Assembly: GCA_963854835.1 (NCBI GenBank)
Contig: OY978525.1
Coordinates: 104,700,417-104,764,416, forward strand
Direction: 5' to 3'
From: Megamerina dolium
Lineage: Eukaryota > Arthropoda > Insecta > Diptera > Megamerinidae
Length of the DNA: 64,000 nt
Each line of letters opens with the position of its first letter. The first letter of the stretch is position 1. The translations under genes were made by a program, and so were the position numbers. This document shows, in pieces, positions 50,072 through 59,828 of the stretch. The notes under the pieces are model-generated. The model worked only from the letters and a program-made list of their open reading frames with translations. It was not told the origin of the DNA and did no database searches.

Positions 50072-50926
50072 ATTTGACCGAATCTATCAAAATTTGTGAA
50101 ATGAAGAGACTTTCAAAAAAAATGCACCAAAATGCACTGATCGATTATGTGACGATATCGATATAGAGCAATTTATCGATCGATAACAGAAATGTTATCG
50201 ATATAATGCGTAAATTAGAGTTTTTTCCAAATATGCTGCTGCAAGGAAATTGCAGTCTGAAAGTTTGAATTCCACAAAAAAAAATATATATATATACAAT
50301 ATATATATGGGAATATATATAAAGAGAAATGTGTATATATGAGAATATATAAAAAATGAAATTTGTGTATATATAAGTGAATATATATACCGATGAAAAT
50401 ATATGGGAATATATGGAATTGTATATGTGATATGTATATAAAAAGGATCTTATCTGATTAGCTGGTGTTGGTGTTGATGCTGCTGCTGCCCCAATTCAAA
50501 AGTGTTTTTTTGTCCGTTTAATTTGTTGTTTTCCGTTGTATTATTGTTATTTTTATTTTTAATTTTCGAAATTTTCGTTTTAATATTTGTGTAAAAAATT
50601 TTATTTAAAATAAATTCTTATTTGAGCCGCACTAATGTACACTTTAATTTGCTTATTTATGTACTGTTTTTTTTTTTGTTCTTATATAAAATTTGTAATT
50701 GTATAGTGTTTGTATATTATATGTCCACTGACACTATGTAGCTTTATTTTTTTTCTTTTTATGTATTATTGTTTGTTTACCACTGCTGATATTATATACA
50801 GCATATACTTGCTATTTTGTTTTGTATATTTTATTACGATGTTTTGATTATGTTTTTACATTTTGTATTGGTTTTTATATATTTATCACTTCACATATAC
50901 GTATATAGGGCCTGTTTAAAGTTTAA
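50072..50926 (-). other. BEL/Pao 5' leader with TATCGATA sites and an AT-repeat tract
   Basis: An untranslated leader of about 850 bp between primer site and gag. It holds an imperfect TATATG-type repeat (about 50280-50445). Close to gag there is a cluster of ATCGAT motifs: TATCGATA at 50156-50163 and 50196-50203, and the palindrome TTATCGATCGATAA at 50173-50186. TATCGATA is the DRE bound by the Drosophila factors DREF and BEAF-32. I see no convincing frame. Confidence 0.6.
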
Positions 50927-50938
50927 CTCGAAGGACCA
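50927..50938 (-). other. Primer-binding site, likely tRNA-Tyr
   Basis: On the element strand TGGTCCTTCGAG follows the 5' LTR after one base. It is complementary to the 3' end of the insect tRNA-Tyr as I remember it (…CTCGAAGGA plus CCA), giving 12 paired bases. The position and the TGG start are as expected for minus-strand priming. The tRNA identity rests on memory, not on a search. Confidence 0.75.
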
Positions 50939-50939
50939 A

Positions 50940-51433
50940 TAATTATTCACTTTGTTTTTATTCAATGTTTATTCACTTTGTTTTTATTTTACAGAACAAT
51001 ACAATGTATGCGATTTTAATAATTTACTAATTTTAGGAATAATAATTTACATGTATGTGTAAGTACATATATGTTTTAATTACAGAGTATGAGACTCATA
51101 AAAAGAAATTCGAGTAAGTATCCAGTAATATAAAGAAATTTAAAACACTGTTTATTTCGACGATCAAACATGCGCGGAATAGCACGATCTCGATAGACTC
51201 TAGGACCGAAGGTGATATATGATAACATCGGTCGATCATAACGCGAACCGCGAAAACCCAAAAACATAAAAGGGGAATTTATGTGGAGAGTTGGGTTGCC
51301 ATATGGTAAGTATGCAAGGTAAGGTAAGTAAAAATGGTAAGTATCATTAATTCATTTTATAAATACTATTTCATTATTTTTACTTCCTTCTTTCAGGGAC
51401 TGGCCATATGGCTTGTCTAAAGGGATTTAGACA
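50940..51433 (-). repeat. 5' LTR of the BEL/Pao element
   Basis: The near-identical partner of the left LTR, expected to contain the element's promoter. It carries the same 63-codon frame at 51076-51267. One nucleotide separates its inner end from the primer-binding site. Confidence 0.95.
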
Positions 51434-51438
51434 AATTG

Positions 51439-52060
51439 TGATAAAAAGACTCAAAGCCAAAAAATGATGCAAACCAGTTTAATTTTAAAAATCGAGAAAT
51501 CTTCTATTACTAAGTTATTTGAAAAATAGAACTAATTAATTGTAAAAGGCTTCATTTAAAACCAACTTTACGTTCGAAAAATATTGTTGCAAATATCAAA
51601 AGAAATGTTAGTCAGAGCTATACTCTGAATATATTAAAAATTCCTAGTCACACTCTATATGTCTAAATTTCCGATTTTCTTTTCATTAAAGAGGTTTCTG
51701 AATCATTAAAACAATATTTTTTGGTTAATCAATTATTCTCTTCAATTATTCTACTTATTAGAAATAATATAGCATCAATCAATCAATCATTCGGTTCTAA
51801 AATGAATCCAATCAAATAAAAATCTCTCAATATACGCCAATATAAAGCTATCAGTCTGTAATTAGAAACATAAAACAATTCCAAAAACTATAGAAAATCA
51901 TCATGATCGGACTTAATAAGATCACATCGACCTCCGAATTTGGTGAGTAAATATTTCTATTATAGCAAGTTTCAGAGAAATTTGCCATTTAAATTGCGAA
52001 AATCCTAGCTTCTGGAATAGTTAAGGCTTAAACTTTAGCTCATCACGCCCCTCAATTATT
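51439..52060. other. Non-coding right flank of the BEL/Pao insertion
   Basis: AT-rich; nothing recognised. Confidence 0.5.
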
Positions 52061-52262
52061 TAAGATCGGTTTAGGTTAGGTTAGGTTTTTATGGCTGCCC
52101 TCGGAGAGGACAGACTTAGACAAGAAAAGACTTTTGTGGTAACGCCTACCTATAAAATTTTTGGACAGTATTAGAAGAGTCCTACTTATATTAGCCGGTT
52201 CCGAAAGGCAGAACCCTTGTGACATCACTTCTTCTGAGATTTGTCACAGAGCTCTTTAAGAA
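52061..52262 (-). repeat. SINE-tail-like repeat, copy C, next to a TTAGG-type tract
   Basis: The minus strand of 52160-52262 carries the repeat's 5' half (AATCTCAGAAGAAGTGATGTC, GGTTCTGCCTTTCGGAACCGG, TCTTCTAATACTGTCC). The rest of the repeat is replaced by unrelated DNA ending in three TTAGG/GGTTA units at 52070-52088. The repeat-like tract is too short to call telomeric. Confidence 0.7.
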
Positions 52263-52564
52263 ACTTTTCATGATACAGCTTTACTGCCGGAAGAATTGCC
52301 ATTTGGTTCCCAACTGGTGGGACCCGTTTCAAAGAAACATTTTTTCGATATTAGATGTAATTTTTTTGGATTTTTTTTTTTTTTACACAAACCATGAGTC
52401 CGTTTTCCACCTCTCCTTATCATATTTTGATTTAGAGACATTTTTTTATATGTGAAACCATGTCCTCTAAAACTGTCCATAATTTTTAATCCAGCGTATT
52501 CAAAGAAGTAATTTGCTGGTAATTTGTTTTGGAGCTAGGTTTAGATCGTTTTAGCTTAGATGAA

Positions 52565-52838
52565 CCTTTTAGATCCGTGGAACTGGCAGAGCTTCTCTTT
52601 TAGTACTGCTGTGTGTGTTAACTTCTTGACTGTATTAGAAGAGACATACAATTTGCCATGAAAATGCTTCTAATTGTCAAATTGCAGCTGTCAGAATAAT
52701 TAGCAATTGCATGTCGACAGGTGGGTAACATTCGAAAGAAAAATCTTTTCGATATTAAAATTGTGCTTCAACCGGGTATTGAACCCACGACGTACCGATC
52801 AGAAAGCCCCCACAATAACCACTGAGCTACGGCTATCC
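52565..52838 (-). mobile_element. tRNA-headed SINE
   Basis: The minus strand begins with a tRNA-like head: A box TAGCTCAGTGG (52819-52829) and B box GGTTCAATACC (52775-52785), spaced as in a tRNA and likely to bind TFIIIC. The fold does not continue into an acceptor stem, so it is not a tRNA gene. The 3' part (TTCTAATACAGTC…AGAGAAGCTC near 52565-52640) resembles the tail of the dispersed repeat copies A-D, linking them to one SINE family or to tail exchange between families. Confidence 0.78.
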
Positions 52839-53621
52839 CTATAATTTAGTACAATAATATACATTTCCATGTTCCAGCTTCATTTTAGGTTATTTTATAC
52901 TACGATAAAATAAACTTTACTTGAATTTGTTTCTATGCGATATTCTCTATTACGAAGTTTTACTATAAAACTTTTCGAATAAAACTGATTTTGTGATTTT
53001 ACTTTAGGTTTTCTTTACTTACGCGAATTAGGTCTATTTTAATTTTTTAGCATTTTAATTATGTGCTAATCGTAGCATTTTTTAATTATTTTATAATAAA
53101 CAAAATTTCAAAATTTTACAACGCCAATATCACCCGATGGCTTTTCCGTCGAGTCCCCCAGGTTCTGTCCTCGAATAATACCATGCGCAAAATGTATTCC
53201 AAATCTAAAAGGAAGAGAATGTATAACATCGCATATTGTAATAATATTCAGTTCATCCACTGATATATACATGGCCTTTTCTGATAGAATACTTTTGAGA
53301 AATTGATATGCAATCAAGTTTCTTACACTTTTACATTCTCCTACTTTATAGTTTACGTATGGAAAAATATATTTAATTAAATGTTTTCCATCCAATTAGC
53401 AATAATATGAAGGTTAAGCAAAATCTGACTTTGTGGTAAAATGCATACACATATGTAGTTACCCTATACTTTCATAGTTCTAGGTTTGAAGATATTCAAG
53501 AGCAATGAATTCATGCCTTTGAAAACAATGCTTCAAAATGCATTTGAATATTTATTGTATTGGCAAACATGCCTGCATAATATATGTACATATCAACTCC
53601 TCTCCAGAGATATATGTACAT
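52839..53621. other. Non-coding between the SINE and the MITE
   Basis: Short chance frames only. Confidence 0.45.
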
Positions 53622-53623
53622 TA

Positions 53624-54445
53624 GGGTGCATCGATTTGTTCGAGATGAAAAAACTTGACGAAGCCTTTAGCATAAAAATAATCTATGGAAAATTATAAGA
53701 ACATTTTCCTAAGAAAACAATTATGAAATTTCGACGAGAATAATTCTAAAATGTTCTAAAAGATCTCTGTGACAAAGCTCAGAAAAAGTGATGTCACAAG
53801 GGTTCTGCCGTTCGGAACCGGCAAAAATAAGTAGGTCCCTTCTAATACGGTCCAAAATTTAACACGCACAACAGTAATGGAAGAGAAGCTCGGCCAATGA
53901 GCCCTTCGGATCTTTAAGTGCCACATATTTATATGTCAATTTTATTGGAAACTTATTGAAATTGATTATATTATCAACATGTACCATCGGCTTTTCTCAC
54001 CTTTGTATATATTTCCTAATTTTGGAAAAAATTTGGTACCCAAGTAAGGCGTTTGGGGAGTTTTGTTAGATAACACAGCTTCGCAAAAATTAAAAAAGTG
54101 CTCACCAGTATTTTGGTATATCGCTATATGCTTGAGGGTCGCTGATCACGAATCCAGGTTCAGGGTTGCCACCCCCTTTCAAAATGTTTTGCCTTAAGAT
54201 GGCAACCCTAAACTTTTTTATACATTTCTATGACAATCGTAACCAAATTTGAACCAAATCGGTCCTGCAGTTCATGAGATATAACTAAATAACCTCACCA
54301 TACTACCATACAAAAATCTTCTCGTAAAAATCGAATGCTCACTTTTGATTTTAGAACTATGGTTTCTTGGGAAAATTTTCTTTGAATTCTCCGTAGATTA
54401 CATTTCTGCTATACGCTTGGTCGGAAAAAAAAAATCGTTGCACCC
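53624..54445. mobile_element. TA-flanked MITE-like element
   Basis: 822 bp with ends GGGTGCATCGATTTGTT (left) and GGGTGCAACGATTTTTT (right, reverse complement), flanked by TA at 53622-53623 and 54446-54447. I see no transposase. The size includes repeat copy D (53762-53930), so the empty element would be about 650 bp. TA duplication suggests dependence on a Tc1/mariner-type transposase. Confidence 0.75.
53762..53930 (+). repeat. SINE-tail-like repeat, copy D, inside a MITE
   Basis: The best-preserved member: AAGCTCAGAAAAAGTGATGTC, GGTTCTGCCGTTCGGAACCGG, CTTCTAATACGGTCC, CAGTAATGGAAGAGAAGCTC, GAGCCCTTCGGATC and CTTTAAGTGCCACAT. It sits within the TA-flanked element at 53624-54445. Confidence 0.8.
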
Positions 54446-54447
54446 TA

Positions 54448-55332
54448 ATATATATACAAACATACATTTAGCCATTGTTCTTTGAAACAAAAAGCGAAGC
54501 AAATGAATACATAGATACAAAGCGTATGAGTAATATTATTATTGAGGAAAGCTACTTGCAAGGAGTATGCGTAGCATTACACACATGCATATGTATGTAT
54601 ATGTATAGCATATAGCAAAGTGAACAATATATGTGCAAGTAAGTAGATAACAGATACAGTAAAAGGGAGATAGAGAGAAAGAGAGAAAGAGAAAGCGAGA
54701 GATTGGAGCGCAATACCATGCAAGTTGCAAAAACTTTCTTTTACACTTTTTGGCCGCAAGCAAAAGTTTTCGTATACTGACGTTTGCAATTAGTTTCATT
54801 TGAACATAAATTCTTGTTGTCAGGATTAATTTATGAGCGGTTAAGAAATGATTGTTTGCACACGTAAGTGTGGGTGTGTGTCTGTGTGGCTGTGTATTAT
54901 TGTATATAACTTGTACATGATGATTAAAGAGACAACAATAGCTAAGTAGATGAGTTCATATGCTACATCTATCCATGCAAGTCTATAATTTACATTGATA
55001 GTAATTTTTTTCTAAATGCTTCTTTAAAATATTCAATATATATATTTTTTTTATATTTACCCTTGAATTTTGAAATTATTAAAGAATTAACGACTCAATC
55101 AAATATATTCGTGTTTATATTTCACTTACCAATATACCACATTTCAATATAATTCAATTATTGCCATTGTTCACAAATGGTTGAACTGTTTGATGATGAG
55201 ATATTTCTCATCCGAAGAAATTATTTGTTGAATATCTTAGAAAAGATTTTAATTTGTTTGTATCCTCGAATTTATTTACTAGGCAATAAGAGTGTGCTTT
55301 GATCAAAAATACGACCTATTTGCTTTCACTTT
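54448..55332. other. Non-coding
   Basis: GA-rich tract at about 54667-54705 and a GT tract near 54868. No gene seen. Confidence 0.45.
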
Positions 55333-56160
55333 AAATGCTTGCTTGCTTATGTGGCCATAACAACCGAATATCGATTTAGGCTGAAAATATCTGTTAGAAA
55401 TTCCAAGCGCCGTCAGGTTCTCCAGTACTTGGTCTTTCCACCGGAGGTTGGGTCTTCCTCTTCTGCGTCGTCCTCCAGTGGGATCCGAATATAACACCTT
55501 CTTAGCTGGAGCGTGTTCTTCCATTCGCTCGACATGACCTAGCCAGAGCAGCCGCTGGATTTTGATGCGCTTTACTATGTCAATATCGGCATACAGCTCG
55601 TACAGCTCATGGTTGTACCTTATTCGGTACTCGCCACCAACGCAAATAGGTCCAAAGATCTTGCATAGGACTTTTCGCTCGAAAACTCCAAGCATCCGCT
55701 CATCCGAGGTGGAAATTATGCAGGCTTCAGTGCCATATGTAAGGACAGGCATGATGAGAGACTTGTAGAGTGTACTTTTCGGTCTTCGAGAAAGGGCTCG
55801 ACTTCTCAATTGCTTTCTTAGCCCAAAGTAGCACCTGTTTCAAAGAGTCATCCTTCGCAATATCTCCAGGCTGACGTCACTACTGCTATTAATGCTGGTT
55901 CCAAGATAGACAAAGTCCCTTACTACTTCTAAGGCGTAGTTGTCAACAGTGACGTGCTGTCCAAGACGCCGGGACTCTTTGTTTGTTGACACTAGATACT
56001 TCGTATTGCCCTCGTTCACCGTAAGACCCATTCGACGCGACTCTCTAATCAACAAATAGGTGGTGTGTGTCGATCTTGCAGCTCATCGCTTCCGGTCTTA
56101 AACAACTCCGCAGGCAGGCCATCAGCACCTGCAGCTTTGTAGTTCTTCAGGCTACAATTT
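55333..56160 (-). mobile_element. RTE-like non-LTR fragment, copy 2, with 3' tail
   Basis: Same family as copy 1, on the minus strand. The intact-looking frame 55303-55809 runs RALSRRPKSTLYKSLIMPVLTYGTEA to GGRRRRGRPNLRWKDQVLENLTALGIS; 55840-56055 holds GLTVNEGNTKYLVSTNKESRRLGQHV. Upstream near 56110 is the early RT motif AAGADGLPAELFKT, joined almost directly to the late part, so the RT core with its catalytic aspartates has been deleted. The 3' end GGTTGTTATGGCCACATAAG is followed by GCAA repeats (55335-55348). Confidence 0.87.
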
Positions 56161-57424
56161 CAGCCTATTCAAATCAACTCAAGTCAATCCATTAAATTTT
56201 TGTATTCCGACAATATTTGGTATAGTGTAACGCTCGACTACTAAAATTTGTGGTTATATGGATTAGGAATACTTACGAATTCCATAAACGCTTATAGAAT
56301 ATCGAATGTGTTACAATCGTGGTTAAAAACGAACCAATCTAATACCAATGCCACTTACATTTAACAACATTATTTCATGCCCTGCCACATCTAACCACCC
56401 CTCTCTCCGCTACGTTCACAATCACTTGAAACAATCAACACTTTCAAATCGATTAACTTTTAATATTTTCCAATTGATACAATAGAACGCTTGTAAAAAC
56501 AGAAAAGCTCTTCAATATTTCTGCATTATCTGATGTAATCTCGATTGTTGTTGTTGTTGTGTTCATCTAAAAAATGATTTGCTTACCAAATCAAAATAAT
56601 AATAATACAAATATTTATAAAAGGGCAAAACCCTTCAATTTTTAAAAACTGACGACATGGAGAGTTCATAAAATGGATTTGTTGCTGATACATAAAACTC
56701 ACAAATTCAAGCTTTATATTACAAATAGTATGTCTGTATGTACATACAGTATGTACTTATAAGGATTTGTATACATTTGTTATTATTGTTGTTGTTGTTG
56801 CTAACAGTGAACAGGTGATATTTTTATTAAAGTCGCACTGAATGTTTCGCTGTTTCATTTCTTTTGTATTGAATTATACTTGAGGAGTAGTAGTGATGGG
56901 TGCGACAAGGTAAAATTGTTTGTATTTTTGCTTCTTTTGTGTTGTTGTTATTTTTGTTGTTGTTGTTGTTGTTGTTATTGTTGTTGTTGTTTGGAAGCTG
57001 AAGGCAATAAAAATAAATGCGCAACGCAACGCAATGGGCGATAGAATATAAAGGAAAATATATATTGTATATACTCTAAAGAATATGCAAATTGTTTTTG
57101 TTGTTGTTGTTATTGTTATTATTGTATAAAAAAAAGAGAAAAAGAAAAATAAAATCCCTTAAAGCACATACAATAAGAGGCTCTAAATATTCTGTGATGT
57201 ATTTATTTGATACAAGTACATACAATTACATGCCAGCTCTTGCTGTTTCAGTTTGCTCCTTTGCTCCATCTCTCATGCTCATGCATTATACTGCTGCACG
57301 AATGTGACTTTTGACATATTCGATATACTTTATATGCATTTTCCTATACTTTACTTTACATTTTTACCGATCCGAACCATAAGCAAGTCACCGTTGTCTT
57401 CCATTACTAGTATTCGTTAGATCA
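56161..57424. other. Non-coding with GTT runs
   Basis: Four separate GTT tracts; no credible frame. Confidence 0.5.
56938..56991. repeat. GTT microsatellite
   Basis: GTT units with ATT and TTT interruptions; smaller GTT runs lie at 56538-56560, 56779-56800 and 57096-57117. Confidence 0.9.
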
Positions 57425-57830
57425 AAGTCACTTATCCACTTGTAGACAGGCAAAGGCTTCGTTGAGGCTATCAAAGGACAGTGAATCGGGGAGGGCTCTT
57501 AGTTTAGGACGATTGACTCTAAGCTGGTTGACTGCATTAATAACTGGGCATGGCAATTTCAGGTACCACCTCAGCAAGATGGGTCTTGTTGAAGGGGAGG
57601 ATGCTGACAATTGCAGTTAATGCATGGAAGAGGCAGAGTCAGCGGCGCACATAGCAGGAGGATGTCCACCACACTGGGTCGCTATTTTTTTTTATAAACT
57701 CGAAATGTGGAACATACCCCACAAAGACATGCTTGAATTAACGCGTGATTTTATTATGAGGAAGGAGGTAGAAGAATTCTGCAACCGAACAAATAATTAA
57801 CACACGATTTGAGGGACGAAAAGGGACCCA
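57425..57830 (+). mobile_element. Non-LTR ORF2 3' end (RNase H / zinc-knuckle region)
   Basis: The plus strand reads LITGHGNFRYHLSKMGLVEGEDADNC then CMEEAESAAHIAGGCPPHW, with an in-frame stop between, and continues to a C terminus near LTRDFIMRKEVEEFCNRTNN. The TGH…HL.KMG…C..C…E…H…C.P pattern is the usual end of I/Jockey/R1-type ORF2 proteins. It is a separate copy from the one at 58841, and no tail repeat was recognised. Confidence 0.78.
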
Positions 57831-58641
57831 TATAAGTGGTCTGGTTTGGCTAATCCCTAAAATATATATAGACGAAAGTCAATGAAAGCAAAATATTATT
57901 AAATGAAATATTTTCGAATGAAACACTCCTATAAAATACACAACGATATTGTAAATATGAAATATGTATACATTAAGCTGCCTCACTCTTAATACGGAAA
58001 AAATATTAGGCAAGGCACTTCTGTTTACCAGTGCAGTATGATGTTTAGCTGATTCTATGACACCCATCAAAATACACACATCACGGTTCAATAGAAAGCT
58101 AAACATTTTTTTTCAATTGTGTAAAATCGAATTTTTTATTCTACCGAACGATTATCTATTCGTTCAGTAGTCGTTTGTCTATTCGTCGATAGTCTATTGA
58201 TACAGGTATCAATCGAATATGTCAGCAGTGAAGTATGTATATTCGTTCAACACTATAATATACGTCTGTGTTCAAAAAAAGGGTCAAGGTCCCTTTTATT
58301 TTGTTCTTTTACATACCACAACAATAAAAAATGGTTAACAGCCGCAACAACAACTATAATATTACCCAACACTATTACAGTAAATATAATCTGCCGATCG
58401 AAGAGCAATGTAATTTCAATTGAAAAGAAAAGTGAGAAGAAGTTACATGCTCTTACGATGATACGATGTAGAAATATTTGTTCTCATTATTTTCGACTAC
58501 AAAAAAAAAAAAAATGATGCACTCTTTTTTGTTGTAATTTTAAAATTCTCATTTAACTTTTCGCATATAAGAATATATAGGAAAATGAGCATGCAATAAT
58601 AGCTTAAATAAAGCCAATATCCATTTATGTATGCTAGTACG
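57831..58641. other. Non-coding
   Basis: Short TATTCGTTCAGTAGTCG/CTATTCGTCGATAGTC-like direct repeats near 58150-58195; nothing else recognised. Confidence 0.4.
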
Positions 58642-58643
58642 TA

Positions 58644-59826
58644 ACGGGTGTTTTTTCTAAGAGCTTGAAAACTTTGAACCAAAATAACAAAAAAGAAATA
58701 TTGAAATGAAATATTTTCTATTTTAATCTGTTAGATAATTTCGGGCATACGCCCTTCACGGTTACGATTTACATGCTCCGTTCGAACAGTCCAATTTTTT
58801 AAAATTTTTTCCAATAAATCTAATCTTATTTCATCAATGGACATCAGGACATAACTGGTTAAAATACCACCACCACAAAATGGGACTATCCTCTGACACG
58901 GAGGAGGAGTATGAAACATCAATCCACATACTTTGCGAATGTCCGACCTTTGCCCGACTACGCCTCAAACACTTTCAGCTGAGTTTCCCAACACCAGTTT
59001 CAATCATCAAAACTTCGACAAGATCAATTCTATCTTTCATTAAAAAGGTGGAGGAGATTCTACTGTCTGGGCTGTGGTACAAAAGATCTCGTTTGGTCCC
59101 GGTGCCCATAACACTTGCGGTTGGCCCCCAGAGGTATCAGCTATAGGGCTCATATCCTCTAACAGACATTGGTCTGGTTTCGCGTGGTCAACTTGATGAA
59201 CAAGTATTATGTCATTGTTCCAACGTCACGCTCTCTTTTGATTGATTGATTGATTCATCAATGGTGGCTTGAATACTGGTTTCCAATGCTTCAAGATGTC
59301 GGCTAATTTGTCGGCATAAACCAATGACTTAACATAGCCACATACAAAGTAGTCAAGAGGCATTAAATCGCACGAACGAGGAGGAGGAATTACCAGGATT
59401 GATTTTGTAATAACTCAATTGTTGCACGAACTGTATGGCATTTAGCCCCATCTTGTTCAAACTTCTTTCCTTATTTCGCAAGAAATAAGGATCGATGATG
59501 CCGCCAGTCCGTTAATGTCCCAATGACAGCTTGAGGATTGTCTTCGCTTTCTATATGGCAATTTTGATTATTAACGCAACCATTCAACTACAAATTATGC
59601 CAACCATAAAATGGAAGAATTGCTCTATGAACTTCACGAATAGAATTATATTTTTGAAAATAGAAATTCCACAATTTAGAAGCATTGTTCTGGTGTTAAG
59701 CGATTCATGGTGAAATTGCAAATTTTACTGAAGAGAAACGTCAACACAGTTTGACAATTCTCAGTTGTCAACACAGTTTGACAATTCTCATCTATCAAAA
59801 TATATCATGCAGCAAAAAACACCCGT
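58644..59826 (-). mobile_element. maT-type (Tc1/mariner) element with a nested retroelement
   Basis: Ends ACGGGTGTTTTTT in inverted orientation with TA on both sides (58642-58643, 59827-59828). On the minus strand the N terminus is visible near 59660-59710 (MNRLTPEQC…), the catalytic end near 59280-59390 (PPRSCDLMPLDYFVCGYVKSLVYADK), and the C terminus near 58735-58840 (IDEIRLDLLEKILKNWTVR). The middle of the transposase is deleted and the rest is full of stops. It is interrupted by the retroelement at 58841-59253. A 26-bp tandem duplication lies at about 59741-59792. Confidence 0.88.
58841..59253 (+). mobile_element. 5'-truncated non-LTR retroelement inserted in the maT element
   Basis: Plus-strand frame 58880-59146 is the cysteine/histidine C terminus of a non-LTR ORF2 (HILCECPTFARLRLKHFQL, then SILSFIKK), followed by a 3' UTR ending in GATT repeats (TTGATTGATTGATTGATT). 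It is flanked by an 11-bp duplication TTCATCAATGG at 58830-58840 and 59254-59264. Only the last ~410 bp inserted, as expected for target-primed reverse transcription that stopped early. The clade looks I/Jockey/R1-like; not resolved further. Confidence 0.88.
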
Positions 59827-59828
59827 TA

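Larger units (their letters stand above)
43528..51433 (-). mobile_element. BEL/Pao LTR retrotransposon, structurally complete but coding-defective
   Basis: A 7906-bp provirus-like insertion reads on the minus strand: 5' LTR (50940-51433), primer site, leader, gag, protease, reverse transcriptase/RNase H, integrase, an extra zinc-knuckle frame, 3' LTR (43528-44021). The outer flanks carry the same 5 bp, AATTG (43523-43527 and 51434-51438), a target-site duplication of the size usual for BEL/Pao. Domain order and the DUF1759-zinc knuckle-DUF1758-RT-A17-integrase-DUF5641 architecture are diagnostic of BEL/Pao. The LTRs differ at one visible position, so the insertion is young. The pol reading nevertheless contains a stop and several frame breaks, so this copy cannot encode an intact polyprotein as assembled. 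No normal polypurine tract abuts the 3' LTR. Confidence 0.95.

Noticed and set aside
52068..52090. TTAGG-type units suggesting telomeric DNA
   Set aside because: Only about three units beside an interspersed repeat; higher flies generally lack TTAGG telomeres.
52770..52840. A tRNA gene (good A and B boxes)
   Set aside because: No closing acceptor stem, and the sequence continues into a SINE body; treated as a tRNA-derived SINE head.
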